Of a DNA stretch of 64,000 nt, positions 33,003 through 45,248 are shown piece by piece; position 1 is the first letter of the stretch, and each line of letters starts with the position of its first letter. Location: assembly GCA_032622095.1 (NCBI GenBank), contig CP136063.1, forward strand, positions 91,239,980-91,303,979. Direction: 5' to 3'. Below the pieces are notes generated by a model that made no database searches, had not been told where the DNA came from, and worked only from the letters and a program-made list of their open reading frames with translations. Source of the stretch: Siphonodentalium dalli. Lineage: Eukaryota > Mollusca > Scaphopoda > Gadilida > Siphonodentaliidae. The position numbers were made by a program, and so were the translations under genes.

Positions 33003-33758
33003 TTATTGATGTAATAATTAGGCATTTTATTTCTTATTACTTGGTTTCGGATTTCCCTAACCAAAAAAAAAAAGAATCTGTTTGTCAAAAAAATTAAATT
33101 ATATTATGTTGGTTTTTTTTTTATTCTCGCCGATGTGAATATTAATCTGGACATTAAAATATATATATAAATTAGTTAAAAAAAAGTGTAATGTTGCATA
33201 AAATATACGACATAATCGATACAACAGTGAAGCCTCCTGGCGACGTTTATGTTACAGTACCGACCTAGTAATAATATGTAAATGCACAAGGAAGAAACTA
33301 CCTTATTGTAGTTCCAAGATACAAAGATAATTATTAATTGACAAAATTAAAGGTCATCGCCAAAATAGTGGACGCCGATCTTGTCAATATTTTTTCATCT
33401 AAAGACATTTCTAAATAAAATATTATATTTGCCCATTCAAGTGGATACAGGCAAAGTATATGTTATCTTGTGACTTCCATTTTCCCCAGCATTGAAATCT
33501 GCCAATTAAAATGGAGCAGCGATCACACCATCAGAAGCCCCCTAAAAAAATTTAACCTTTTTTATTTTTTATTTTTTCCTCCCACCTCCCCTATATTTGA
33601 GCCAAAAACATCAGTAAACCAAGTAATCAAAAATAAAATGCGTTATTGCTGTAACAAGATATTTTTCTATTCCGCACCACATATGATGATGGATAATGAT
33701 TTTTTCTGTATTTGACATGTTGTCAAAGGCACACTTTATTGTATTTAGCCAAAGGCAG
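33003..33758. other. Intergenic, nothing recognised
   Basis: AT-rich with A and T runs. A 13-bp GATGATGGATAATG stretch near 33685 is the only repeated motif. Confidence 0.4.
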
Positions 33759-33893
33759 TATAGTAATGCCCTAAGTAATCGACTCCTTAACCACAGCAGA
33801 ATTATGGGTAACTTTACAAGATTTAGTCAGAAATATGGCTTGTTGCCATTCATCAGAAAGCTCTCACAGAGCTTTCCAATGAATTGCAACAAC
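33759..33893. mobile_element. Family A, right arm truncated
   Basis: Left arm complete; right arm ends after CCAATGAATTGCAACAAC. Confidence 0.82.
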
Positions 33894-33968
33894 AGGTTAA
33901 TTGATATCACTCGTTTAAACAAAATCAAACGTGTGGATCTGTTTGATATTTAAAAAGCCGACAAACTA

Positions 33969-34184
33969 TACACTAATGCCCTAAATAATCGACTCCTTAA
34001 CCACAGCAGAATTATGGGTAATTTTTCAGGATTTAGTCGAAATATGGCTTGTTGCCATTCATCGGAAAGCTCTCACCGAGAGCTTTCCAATGAATGGCAA
34101 CAAGCCATATTTCCGACAAAATCCTGAAAAGTTACCCATAATTCTGCTGTGGTTAAGGAGTCGATTACTTAGGGCATTACTGTA
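33969..34184. mobile_element. Family A, full copy
   Basis: TACACTAATGCCC to GGGCATTACTGTA, both arms; apex CTCACCGAGAG. It lies 76 bp from the previous copy in the same orientation. Confidence 0.9.
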
Positions 34185-34307
34185 TCACACAGAAAGAGGC
34201 TTAACTCGTTATATTAAAAATAGCACTTCATCAATACAAAATGTCCCTGTTGTGTAATATGCAATGGGTAAATAATTTCTTGTTGTTAATCAAAGTCATC
34301 TAGTAGT

Positions 34308-34574
34308 ATGCCTGAATAAAGTGTGTGACATTTGCAGAATGAGGCCCCTATAGGGCAAATTTAGTGATCTACTCTTCACAGTGTGTTAGCATCACCAAAT
34401 TCAACCTCTGGGGACCTCATTCTGCTTATAGTCTCAAATAACATTGTTTTAGTTACTTTTCCCCTTCTGTCAGTTTCTATATCCCCTAATTTGCAGAAGA
34501 TAAAATGTATAATCGAGGTGACCAATGGGTGAATCAAGGGCTCCCATAGCAGTTGAGGCCTAAACAGAATGAGG
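34308..34574. mobile_element. Family B, right-truncated (subfamily 2)
   Basis: ATGCCTGAATAAAGTGTGTG to GAGGCCTAAACAGAATGAGG; ends where the right hairpin begins. Confidence 0.78.
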
Positions 34575-34841
34575 TTGATATTCGGTTTTAATAACAATCT
34601 GACATAAAATATGATTAAAATACTATAATTCATCACCATTTGGAATGTCTATGTCTCAGAAGGTGCCCATAGAGTAATAGAAAATAGCTGAATTCACTGA
34701 AACACTTTCACCGTCTCGCTTCAAGAATGCTGCAGAATTCAAACTAAGATATAGAGTTATTCCCCTTCCATTGAAAATTATAGACTTTGCAGTACGTGGA
34801 GTTCTAATCACTGCAATGAAGCTTGGCTTGTTTTAAAAAAG

Positions 34842-34882
34842 TACAGTAATGCTCTAAACAATCGACTCCTTAACCACATCAT
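34842..34882. mobile_element. Family A, left terminal fragment
   Basis: CAGTAATGCTCTAAACAATC to ACCACATCATAA; then a segment also found, inverted, next to the copy at 38353-38544. Confidence 0.75.
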
Positions 34883-34937
34883 AATCATTTATGAGTGAAC
34901 AGTAAGTGAACAGAGTGAACATCAATTACATGTAAGC

Positions 34938-35156
34938 TACAGTAATACCCAAAGTAATCGACTACTTAACCACAGCAGAATTATGGGTAACTTTTCAGGA
35001 TTTATTTGGAAATATGGCTTGTTGCCATTCATCGGAAAGCTCTCACTGAGAGCTTTCCGATGAATGCGGCAACAAGCCATATTTCCGAATAAATCCTGAA
35101 AAGTTACCCATAATTCTGCTGTGGTTAAGGAGTCGATTATTTAGAGCAATAAAGTA
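34938..35156. mobile_element. Family A, full copy
   Basis: Both arms with degenerate ends (AGTAATACCCAAAGTAATCG and TTTAGAGCAATAAAGTA). Confidence 0.88.
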
Positions 35157-35233
35157 TTGTTGGCATGACTTAACCCTAAAAGAGTTGTCTATGAAAATTA
35201 TTTATTTGTGTGTAACATCTTGCCTTGTGCATG

Positions 35234-35452
35234 TTAACCCTTTCTATACTGAATGGATTCTCCCACTCAGTTATAAAAGTATACAATGGAATGGTCTTAT
35301 TCATTTAGAGGGGTGTTCAGGTAATAAAAGCAGACGACAGACAGAAAAACAGATAATACAAGAGCAGAATCATTCATATTCATGAAATAACTTATCTGAA
35401 CATTTCGAATGGGAACTACTCGTCAATGAGTATTTAATATAGAAAAGGTTAA
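35234..35452. mobile_element. Family C subtype v, full copy
   Basis: TTAACCCTTTCTATACTGAA to TATTTAATATAGAAAAGG plus TTAA. Its right TTAA is also the left TTAA of the next element. Confidence 0.8.
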
Positions 35453-35921
35453 CCTCTTTGCTGCCAAATGACGTTAAGATGTCGTGTTCTGGGCTGTTGA
35501 CGTTATTGCCATTTTCCAGTGGGGAAAATATAACAGGAATATCACAAGAACCATAAAACTGACTCAGTTGAAAGGCTATTATCGTTCGCAATCGTGGAAC
35601 ATCATACAGCAATGCACTAATTAATCGACTCCATAACCACAGCAGAATTATGGGTAACTTCTGAGGATTTAGTCGGAAATATGGCTTGTTGCCATTCACC
35701 GGAAAGCTCTCCCTTTCCGATGAATGGCAACAAGCCATATTTCCGACTAAATCCTGAAAAGTTACCCATAATTAATTAGGGCATTACTGTACACTGTTTG
35801 AAACTTCGAGTTGTATAATGGCTGACTGCTAGTGTGCTGAACTAGGTCCGTAGTACCTAGCACACGGCATGCACTTTTACGTCCATAATAGTTACGGACA
35901 TCATAGCATTGAAGAAGTTAA
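35449..35921. mobile_element. TTAA-flanked element with nested family A
   Basis: TTAACCTCTTTGCTGCCAAA to GCATTGAAGAAGTTAA. Ends resemble those of 28560-30006. The interior contains an inverted CTAGTGTGCTGAACTAGGTC / TACCTAGCACACGGCATGC stem. Confidence 0.6.
35605..35791. mobile_element. Family A inside a TTAA-type element
   Basis: Arms nearly complete, but the right arm lacks about 25 bases between CCCATAATT and AATTAGGGCATTACTG. Nested in 35449-35921. Confidence 0.86.
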
Positions 35922-36014
35922 TATATCCGGGGAATAACTATTTCCTCTTTAAAACTGATATTCATTATTCTGCTGTAGTTTTTGTGATTACCTTACAATC
36001 ATATTATATTCTGA

Positions 36015-36410
36015 TTTTACTGTAGTTGTCAAAACTACTTTGCATTCATATTATACTCATTTTGCCATAGATTTCTTCACTATGATTATGTTATTGCATT
36101 CGTCATTTTACCATAGTTTTGTGACTATGTTACAATGATGTTATTATATTCATCATTTTGCCATAGTTTTTGTGACTATGTTACAATGATGTTATTATAT
36201 TCGTCATTTTGCCATAGTTTTTGTGACTATGTTACAATGATGTTATTATATTCGTCATTTTGCCATAGTTTTTGTGACTATGTTACAATGATGTTATTAT
36301 ATTCGTCATTTTGCCATAGTTTTTGTGACTATGTTACAATGATGTTATTATATTCGTCATTTTGCCATAGTTTTTGCGACTATGTTACAATCATGTTATT
36401 ATTTTCCTTA
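36015..36410 (+). repeat. 51-bp tandem repeat
   Basis: Unit ATGATGTTATTATATTCGTC plus ATTTTGCCATAGTTTTTGTG and ACTATGTTACA; five near-perfect copies (36135-36400) preceded by diverged ones from about 36015. The 94-residue open frame is an artefact of a unit divisible by three. Confidence 0.9.
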
Positions 36411-36523
36411 TTTCACTGATCTCATGTTTTGTTTGTTCATCGCATAGAATTCATTCACTCTCATTCATGTTCATCACTACTGTGACTTTTATTAATCGAT
36501 GTTCATTTTCGAAACAGGCCACC

Positions 36524-36740
36524 TACAGTAATGCCATAAATAATCGACTCCTTAACCACAACATAATTATGGGTAACTTTTCAGGATATAATCAGAAATA
36601 TGGCTTGTTGCCATGCATCTGAAAGCTCTCAGTGAGAGCTTTCCGATGAATGGCAACAAGCCATATTTCCAACTAAATCCTGAAAAATTACCCATAATTC
36701 TGCTGTGGTTAAGAAGTCATTTATTTAGGGCATTACTGTA
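36524..36740. mobile_element. Family A, full copy
   Basis: Both arms, TA flanks, apex CTCTCAGTGAGAG. Confidence 0.9.
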
Positions 36741-36789
36741 ACTAGTGAAGCAAGGATCACGCATCCCAGTGCACAGCCACATTGCAGTC

Positions 36790-37238
36790 TTAAAGATGCA
36801 TAATCCGAATTAACGCTCCCAAATTACTATTTCTTTGACTTGGGGGGGGGGGGGGGTAAAAATATTTTATTTGAGTCGAGGAACCCACCCATCAAATTTC
36901 AGAGTGATCAGACATCGATTCGAGTTGAGGAACCCACCATCAAAGCTAAAGTCGCAAATATTTGTCAAGCTGACAGTCTCGCACCAAATTGCGGATGAAG
37001 ATGGATAACTCTAAAATCAAGTGGCTTTGGGTGTTAGATATTTGACAATCCAGCCAAATTCGTTGAAATTTTTTTTGATAAATTACACGTTTTGGGCAAT
37101 TTTATACTATAGTTGACTTTGGTTAGCATTATTTTTGGGCAATTAATCGATTCTGATAACTGCAGCGGCATTTAAAAAAAGTTTTGTTGTTGGAATCTGA
37201 TGATATGGGGACCATCAAATCGGATTGAGTACCTTTAA
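36790..37238. mobile_element. Family D, full copy
   Basis: TTAAAGATGCATAATCCGAA to CGGATTGAGTACCTTTAA, with a G run at 36842-36853 and a short internal duplication of the GAACCCACC part. Confidence 0.82.
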
Positions 37239-37623
37239 CAATACTGAAGCAAATGAACTGCATCCAGGCCAATTTTGTGTTGCAACCTTTTGCGTCAGAT
37301 TATTTTATTTCACAGTCGCACAATTATATCTTTCTAATATACAATCGCTCCTCCATAAAAATATTTTTACCAATTGAATGCTAATTGACTTCTTTATCAT
37401 GCGCGATCATAAAAAATGTCAAAAAAAAATTCATGCAATTCTGACTCTAGATTATGAAACCGAAATATAAAGGTACATGTACATTCCATGCCCGACAATT
37501 TTTTTCATGCAGAAACTTTACGCAGATGCCAATAAATGATGTCATAACAGCGATCCATGGTATTAGTTTTGTTTCTCTCAGTCTTTAAGAAAGGTCTGGA
37601 GAAAATAACGCATATAGGGCCAT

Positions 37624-37839
37624 ACAGTAATGCCCTAAATAATCAAATCCTTAACCACAGCGGAATTATGAGTAATTTTTCAGGATTTAGTCAGAAATAT
37701 GGCTTGTTGCCATTCATCGGAAAGCTCTCACTGAGAGCTTTCCGATGAATGGCAACAAGCCATATTTCTGACTAAATCCTGAAAAATTACCCATAATTCT
37801 GCTGTGGTTAAGGAGTCGATTATTTAGGGTATTACTGTA
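37624..37839. mobile_element. Family A, full copy
   Basis: Both arms, TA flanks. Left arm carries AATCAAATCC for AATCGACTCC, not matched in the right arm. Confidence 0.9.
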
Positions 37840-37875
37840 GTTGACTGCTACACAGTAACTATAAAAACACCTATA

Positions 37876-38191
37876 TGGCCAATATAAATAAATTGCTAGA
37901 TTTACATCCAACATTTTCAGAATAATGGGCCGGGATGGCAAATTTTATATTTTATTCTTCCTAACATAAATGGTCATTTCTATATATTGAAGCAATATAC
38001 TATCTCATAATACAAGGTGATTTAGATTGTCTAGTTTGATCTAGATTGACTGATTAATGGAAACATAATTTGACAGAATGAGAAAAAAAGTTTGCATCAA
38101 AATGATCTCAATAAAAGAAATTGAGGAGGGGACTAATATTAGGGTCGGGAGGGGATGTAAATCAAGCAATTCTTTTTTTTATATCGGCCTA
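37876..38191. mobile_element. Family E element
   Basis: TGGCCAATATAAATAAATTG to TTATATCGGCCTA; interior includes GGGTCGGGAGGGGATG. Confidence 0.75.
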
Positions 38192-38352
38192 AAGGGACAA
38201 GTTTATTCTTAAAATATTATTCATTTTGTGATTTAAGCTTCGGACAATTTCCAACTATTTTGTGTACGTCCTTTTGATCGAAACCATTCAGAAAATCATA
38301 ATTCGCCATCCCAGCACATTATATTGAAAATGTTGGATGAAAATCTAGCAAT

Positions 38353-38544
38353 TACAGTAATGCCCTAAATAATCAACTCCTTAACCACATCAGAATTATG
38401 GGTATCTTTTCAGGATTTGGTCGGAAATATGGCTTGTGAGAGCTTTCCAATGAATGGCAACAAGCCATATTTCCGACTAAATCCTGAAAAGTTACCCGTA
38501 ATTCTGCTGTGGTTAAGGAGTCGATTACTTAGGGTATTACTGTA
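38353..38544. mobile_element. Family A, apex-deleted copy
   Basis: Left arm stops at ATGGCTTG and joins GAGAGCTTTCC of the right arm. The flank at 38545-38612 is shared with 34883-34937, inverted. Confidence 0.87.
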
Positions 38545-38994
38545 GCTTACATGTGATTGATGTTCACTCGGTTCACTTACTGTTCACTCATTGTTCACTC
38601 ATAAATGATGTAAATGGTAAAACCATCTGTATTATAATTTTTTGGTGATGTATCTTATTTATTCTGAGAGCATGTATTCACCAGATGCAATAAAACTAGT
38701 TGTTATCACCAACACAACCTCTCTCTGATCTTACCGTCCACAGTGGGGTTCAAGAATGTTAAGAAAGGTGAGAGGTCATTGCGATTCGTTAGATCACATT
38801 CTCAACTCCTTATCCATTTCCGTAGCTAAAAATAGACTCATACTTATATAGGAACCAAATCTGTTGGACTAACTCAAGTCACATGACTGGTGAGGTGATA
38901 ACTTTTGCCACTGTATTCAATTTTGATGTGCACAAAGCACAAAAAAGTTTGCATATGATGTTAAAGTGTTTTTACTGTTTAATTTGTCATTTTT

Positions 38995-39460
38995 AGCTCA
39001 ACTTTACTTTGTAAAGTTTGAGCTATTGCCACGGATTGGCGTGCGGGCGTATGTGCGTCCGTCCAACAATTTCCTTTGGATTACCCTACAGGCTGCATTC
39101 CTCATCTGATCATCACCAAACTTCATATGGATCTGGGGTGACCTCCAGATGGGAGCCAGCGATTTTTCCGAAAATTGTTTAAAAACATGGCAACCAGCAG
39201 CCATTTTGGATGTCAAATTTGATCCATCGACACACCCTGCAGCCCGCATTTATTGCGACACACCCTGCAGCCCGCATCCAATTTGAATTTTTTTTGATGA
39301 AAAAGATGGCCACCAGCAGCCATCTTGAATTTTACTCTTTGCATGACTAAATCCTTTGGCACACCCTACAGGCCACATCCCTCATCCAATCATCACCAAA
39401 TTCATATGGATCTTCAGGGTGACTTCTAGATGGGAGCCATCGATTATTTCCGAAATTCAA
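38995..39460 (+). repeat. Family J repeat with AAGATGGCC modules
   Basis: AGCTCAACTTTACTTTGTAA hairpin at the start, then repeated CACACCCTGCAGCCCGCAT and CAGCAGCCATCTTG modules. Confidence 0.55.
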
Positions 39461-39560
39461 AAATGGGCGTTAGCCAGAGTAGAGATTCATGGCATGACCT
39501 AGTGGCGCATTTACTCAAAAGTATCTGTCATTTACAATTATGGAGAAGTGACGGAGATGC

Positions 39561-39951
39561 CTGAAATAGTGCGTCATCTGACATGTGCACAGTGGGCTAG
39601 CATCACCAAATTCAACCTCTGGGGACCTCCTTCTGCTTAGGCCTCATCTTCTGGGAAGTATGTATAGTCTCAAAATAACATTGTTTTTAGTTACTCTTTC
39701 CTTTGTGTTGAGTTTCTATATACCATAATTAGCAGAAGATAAAACGCATAATCGAGGTGACTAATGGGTGAACATCACCAACTTCAACTGGGGAACTGCA
39801 ATCTGATCCAGGGTCTCCAATAACAGTTGAGTCTAAAGCAGATTGAGGGTTCCCCAACGGTGAATTTGTTAATGCTAGCCTACCAATCTTCACTAAATTC
39901 ACCCTTCTGGGGACCTCATTCTGCAAACGCAAAACACTATTTCAAAGCTTG
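39561..39951. mobile_element. Family B, left hairpin damaged (subfamily 2)
   Basis: CTGAAATAGTGCGTCATCTG, then the second strand of the left hairpin, interior, and a diverged right hairpin ending ACTATTTCAAAGCTTG. Confidence 0.78.
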
Positions 39952-40386
39952 GGGATGGATAATAAATCTAACCTGTCAAGACTGTTTGAGTAGATATGGG
40001 GGTCACTTCAAAATCAATTCTCTTTTGAAAAGATTGAGAATGGCACATTGATATGTCCCTCAACTCAGATCAGATTATCGCCAATGTCGGGGTTCGAACC
40101 CATGTCAAGCTCGTCTAGACCAGACTACGATGATGGTATAAATTATTAAATTTATTTTCTGAAAAGTTATCGGAACCAATTCACCCTTCAATTACATGGA
40201 TTCAGTAATAAACGTGTGTAATGGAATGTTCTATTCTTCACTTCATATCATATAAGCAGACCGGGGGAGAAACCCTGATAATGGGGAATTGATAACAATA
40301 CCTTGAAGCAGTAATCCTAACAGCTACATATTCAAGCGCATCAGGATTAGCATACAATGACTACACATTTGCCCCCAACTTGCATT

Positions 40387-40422
40387 GACTCGTCACTAAG
40401 TATTTAATATAGAAATGGTTAA
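40387..40422. mobile_element. Family C subtype v, right-end fragment
   Basis: TGACTCGTCACTAAGTATTT then AATATAGAAATGGTTAA. Confidence 0.6.
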
Positions 40423-40436
40423 AGATGGTCTATCTC

Positions 40437-40862
40437 ATCCTAGATCATGTCATGAATCTCTACTCTATATCTAGTTAACGCCCTTAGAGATCATATTCCA
40501 CAAGTACAAAACATTGGAACTTTTTGAAGTTTTGACAGGGAGCCTTATAAAGTCGAAAAAATAAAGCAGGGAATATATTTCTTAGTTATTATCTGTTCCT
40601 TAATAATGTACTTCACTGTAGGTGAATTTCTCAACTTAAAATTGCATGCTTTTCTCCGACTTTTGTGAGTCGATATCGCAATAAATATTAAATTAATTAT
40701 TAATTGCCCGGGAGTAATTCCATAATTATGCAAAGCAAAATCGCTCACAAATTCATTTAAATCGTCAAATTTCGAGTTGGGACCTTCACCTACAGTAAAG
40801 TACAGGTTTGTTCTAGTGGAATATGCTAGCGAGAGTAGAGATTCATGGCATGATCTAATCTC
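40437..40862. mobile_element. Family K, inverted-repeat-bounded segment
   Basis: ATCATGTCATGAATCTCTAC at the left and GTAGAGATTCATGGCATGAT at the right bound about 425 bp. A third copy of this terminus lies at 39478-39515. Confidence 0.5.
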
Positions 40863-41869
40863 TTCCCTGAAAATTGTACATGTATATAGATTAGGTTAGG
40901 GTATAAAATAATAGATATGAATAGAGGACACTTGTCCAAAAAAGTTTGTCAATTAATAGCCCCCGCTCTCCCACGGAAGCAACCTAGGGTATATGTATGC
41001 GGATATTAGATATACTAATAGACTTTTTCAGCCTAATCTAAAAATAGATTGAACTTACCTAAAAAAAAGAATAATTTATTCATAACTCCAGGGTCAGCAA
41101 AAAATTATTGTTGGCGACGGCCGCCATTTTGTATTGAATAATACCACCTCGAAATGTGTAATTGGGCAAAATGCTCCTGGGGAAAAATAAAAAACTTTGT
41201 TCTGGTAAATGTTAGCTATACTTCATCATACGTAGGAACATCATGCTCCTAAAGCCAAAGATATTTAAAAAATTGATTGTAAATTAAACCAAAGCCCTGG
41301 TTAACAAAAACTGAAATTGCATGAAAAAGTTTTGTTTACATATTTTATAAAATTATTAAAAATATTTGCTCCGAAAGAGGATTCTTGGGGCCTTACTGGC
41401 CGTTTAGATTTGATATTCCATTTTCTAACGGTATTTCCGCTTAAAAGATTGAAGAAATATTCTCAAAGTTCAAGGCCGACAAACGGAAACTATAAGTTCT
41501 GATTGACAGATCGCAGAGTCCTTTTAAGATTGCTTCTTGGGAAACCAGTCAAGGCATCACGACATCAAGACATACATCATTACGTCACTACCTACACCGG
41601 CGCGCAAAATTCCAGACAGGACTGCGTCGATGGCCAGACAACTGAGAATCATATTACACGGGCAGGCTAAACATTCACATTTACGTTATGTGATTATTTA
41701 CATACATTGTATATATTATTTTCTTGTGTCCCGTTAATAGGGTTTATCATCAAATCCTTCTCAAGATAAAAATTCATCCGATAATCCCATGAACAGTAAC
41801 AAGCAGGTGCAAGTTATGCTTACGTATGATCATATCATATATTTTAATTAGAATTTCTAAATCACATCC
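40863..41869. other. Intergenic, nothing firm
   Basis: GTATAAAATAATAGATATGA near 40900 recurs at 61219, and a YY1-like GGCCGCCATTTTG is at 41118. No gene is supported. Confidence 0.4.
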
Positions 41870-42150
41870 ACGGGACAGTTTTAGGAGCTATTTTTAGAAC
41901 AGAAATACAATTTGCCATGATTGACGGTGCTAATAAGATAAGAGTTCGCCTTGCTACACTCCGAACGTTTTCTTAGTCGAAATAAAGCACTTTATTATGC
42001 GTATAGAGACAATTAATATACACAACCTTCAGTTTTATTTGATTTATTCACTAGCTCTTTGTAGCCTGGAAATCAGTGTAGAAATCGGGATTTATAAAAA
42101 TTATGTTATTGTAAATGAGGCCTGGAAGAAGTCAAGTGGTGCTAATTTGT
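41870..42150 (+). repeat. Diverged repeat shared with 61940-62215
   Basis: GGGACAG, GAGCTATTTTTAGAACAGAA, CTTCAGTTTTATTTG, CGGGATTTATAAAAATTATG and GGCCTGGAAGAAG recur in the same order at 61940-62215. Confidence 0.5.
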
Positions 42151-42559
42151 TATGATATTGGTGGGGCAAAATCATGCTGTCAGAAAAACCTTTGGCTAAA
42201 CTAAATAAATGATGTAAAAACCATTATGTGTATAAAACATCCAAAAGCATATATATTGTATATCAAGATGGCAATTTCTGTCAATTTGAAAATATATATA
42301 TATGTTCATTTATGTTTCATACAGACACTGTCTTTTTCTCAAATCGATTGGATTATCCTAACATCGCGAAAATGACAAGATCAGAAAAAATAACTGTTTA
42401 TTTTTTCAATGCTATAATTTTGTCCTACAAGTATCATAGAAATTCAGCAGGACCCACCAGCATCATAGCAAACAATAGGTTGCACCACGGATGCTGGGAT
42501 AACCCCATGGTGAAAATTGAAAAAAAGAAACCAAATTGTGAACAAAAAATGTGATGAAC

Positions 42560-43003
42560 GAACAAATTACTGGACAATTCTAATGAATGACGGACGGAAA
42601 TCCCACATTTTCAGATAAATAAAGAGGGATAACTCTTGAATAGAAAATGTGAACAACGTCAATGAACCCACTTTTGAAAGCCCTCCTGATGCCAAACATG
42701 CATACCAAATTTCATTGAGATCTGATAACCCATGGTTGGGATATAAGAGTGGACAAAAGGAAATCCAACATTTTCAGATAAATAAAGAGGTATAAAACTC
42801 TTGAATAGAAAATGTGAACAACGTCAATGAACCCACTTTTGAAAGCCCTCCTGATGCCAAACCTGCATACCAAATTTCATCAATATCCGATAACCCACGG
42901 TTGAGATATATGAGCGGATGGACAACCGGACGGACAGAAGGATGGACATATGGACGCATGTAATCCAGTATACCCCCATCTTTTGGAATGGGGGTATAAT
43001 TAG
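42560..43003 (+). repeat. Retroelement tail with two ~165-bp modules
   Basis: Two copies of a module with TTTTCAGATAAATAAAGAGG and CTGATGCCAAACATGCATAC, then ACGGACAGAAGGATGGACAT and the stem TACCCCCATC / GGAATGGGGGTATAAT. Confidence 0.65.
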
Positions 43004-43252
43004 AGGGAACCACCAGCATCATAGGAAATTAGCAGGACCACTTAACCAGGGTTAAAACCAGGGGGAGGCAGAATAAGAACAGAATAAGAAGTTTAAAATG
43101 GTTTATTTAAAATATAATTAACATCAGTCCCATCATGTAAAACATCAGCTCTAGGTGAAAGACATCAACATATGCAAAATCAGGACTAAAATCAAAGGAG
43201 TCATATATCTGTATGCAACATCAGGACAAAAACAGAAGGAGTCATATATATG

Positions 43253-43469
43253 TACAGTAATGCCCTAAATAATCGACTCCTTAACCACAGCAGAATTATG
43301 GGTAATTTTTCAGGATTTTGTCAGAAATATGGCTTGTTGCCATTCATCGGAAAGCTCTCAGTGAGAGCTTTCCGATGAATTTCAACATGCCATATTTCCA
43401 ACTAAATCCTGAAAAATTACCCATAATTCTGCTGTGTTTAAGGAGTCGATTATTTAGGGCATTACTGTA
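43253..43469. mobile_element. Family A, full copy
   Basis: Both arms, TA flanks. It interrupts a short tandem repeat with units containing ACATCAGGACTAAAATC on both sides (43130-43540). Confidence 0.9.
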
Positions 43470-43709
43470 TATAACATCAGGACTAAAATCGAAGGAGTCA
43501 TATATCTGTATGCAACATCTGGACTAAAATCAAAGAAGTCAAATATCGGCGCTGGTGCAGCATTAAAGATCCTATGCCTATTTTTCTCCAATAGGAATTT
43601 GGTAACTGCTGGTTTTTCCTTCTATGCTATTTATATTTGATCTTTCACATTATGAATAGTCAAAATTTAACGTGATATTTACACAGATAAATAATAGTCA
43701 GTGTCGCAA

Positions 43710-43967
43710 TTAACCCTTTCATGACTGAAGCTTTCTGAAATTTTGCAAAAACACTGTGCTAATGCATTTTCTTATATATGCGAGTCTCCCATAGGGAGCC
43801 TTGCATATATAAGAGAATCGACTGGCTTTCAAGGTCAATATTGTTCGGCCAATGTATGCTCTTATATATGCAAGGCTCACTATGGGAGACTTGCATATAT
43901 AAGAGAATGCATTGGCACAGGGTTTTCGCAAAATTTCAGGAAACTCCAGTATTAACGGAAGGGTTAA
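43710..43967. mobile_element. Family C subtype i, two hairpins
   Basis: TTAACCCTTTCATGACTGAA to ACGGAAGGGTTAA; both hairpins, spacer AAGGTCAATATTGTTCGGCC. Confidence 0.85.
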
Positions 43968-44093
43968 ATAAATCTGTAACACTGCTATGAGGTTGAAAGT
44001 TGGAATATTAAACTTATTGAGATGTATGAACAAATTTTTTCATATTCAAATTTCTGTGACCTGACTTGGAAGTTGTCGTAAGTGGTTTTAAAG

Positions 44094-44356
44094 GGGCACT
44101 GTACACGAAATCCGGCCATTTATGGGACCATCTCCTTTTATAACAGAATATATGCAACAAATGAATGAATTTGAGCCATGGATTGAAGTCATAAATTAAT
44201 TTTCATTATAATTACCATGTTGTTTGCATCGTTCATAGAGCACATGAGTGTATTTTGCACTCATCCATGGCTCAAATTCATTCATTTGTTGCATGTATTC
44301 TGTTGAGTATAAAAGGAGATGGTCCCGTAAATAGCCGGATTTAGTGTACAGTACCC
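44094..44356. mobile_element. Fold-back repeat, ~95-bp arms
   Basis: GGGGCACTGTACACGAAATC to GATTTAGTGTACAGTACCCC; arms share GGACCATCTCCTTTTATA and AAATGAATGAATTTGAGCCA. Confidence 0.75.
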
Positions 44357-44682
44357 CTCTATAATACTATCATTTAGGACAAACTTATAACAATCTTAAA
44401 TCCTGGTCACCAAATGATTATAGGGAATATTGAATGAAAGGCATAAACAATGTTCCAAAACTTGCAAAGTTTTCATAAGGGAGAAACTATATTGTTCTAC
44501 AATGATTAGCATGAAGCACTTGTAACTTGATCCAACAGACGCACATCCATTGAATACATAACATTGTATACCAGAAGTAGCTGTACAAACCGAAACTACT
44601 TCATGTTGATCTTGTCACCAGGAAATTATGTCAACTATTCACTTCCGTTGATGCATAAAAATTTAACGATTTTTCATCAGAT

Positions 44683-44944
44683 TTAACCCTTCCATGACTG
44701 GAGCTTCTTGAAATTTTGCAAAAACCCTGTGCCAATGCATTCTCTTATATATGTGAGTCTTCCATAGGGAGCCTCACATAAATAAGAGAATACAATGGCC
44801 TAACAATATTTACCATGATCATGTAAGCCAGTGCTATTCTCTTATATATGCGAGGCTCCCTATGAGAGACTCACATATATAAGAGAACGCATTGGCACAG
44901 GATTATTAATGCTGCACCAGCGAGGCTCCCATCATGAAAGTTAA
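44683..44944. mobile_element. Family C subtype i, two hairpins
   Basis: TTAACCCTTCCATGACTGGA to CCCATCATGAAAGTTAA. Right part has GCTGCACCAGCG, as at 62368. Confidence 0.85.
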
Positions 44945-45248
44945 GTTAAATCCAACTTAACGTATTGATAGTATCAATGACTGTCACATCTAAGTATTGG
45001 GCTTACCAGATACAAGGTTGTAGAATAAACACAGAAATCAACTTGCAACAGAATCTCAATCTTTTATCGAATTAGATGCAATGCATAGTCACATTTCAAT
45101 CAAGCTCTGCCCTAATGAAATATATCCTTGCATTGCCCACAATTCCTCCGATAAACAATTATCGATTAAGATGCATGTTGTATTCTGTCTATTTAGTGGA
45201 AAGAGTGTGATGCATATATGGCTCACAACAGCATTGGTAACAACCTTT

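Noticed and set aside
36015-36410. CRISPR-like regular spacing
   Set aside because: Units are contiguous without unique spacers, and the genome is animal.
36135-36419. A 94-residue repetitive open frame
   Set aside because: Produced by a 51-bp tandem repeat whose length is a multiple of three.
40069-40135. tRNA-like box B (GGGTTCGAACCC)
   Set aside because: The sequence is palindromic, no cloverleaf can be folded around it on either strand, and the box A candidate is too close. At most a SINE remnant.
41317-41502. A 61-residue frame starting MHEKVLFTYF
   Set aside because: Short, AT-rich, no splice signals, no recognisable domain.
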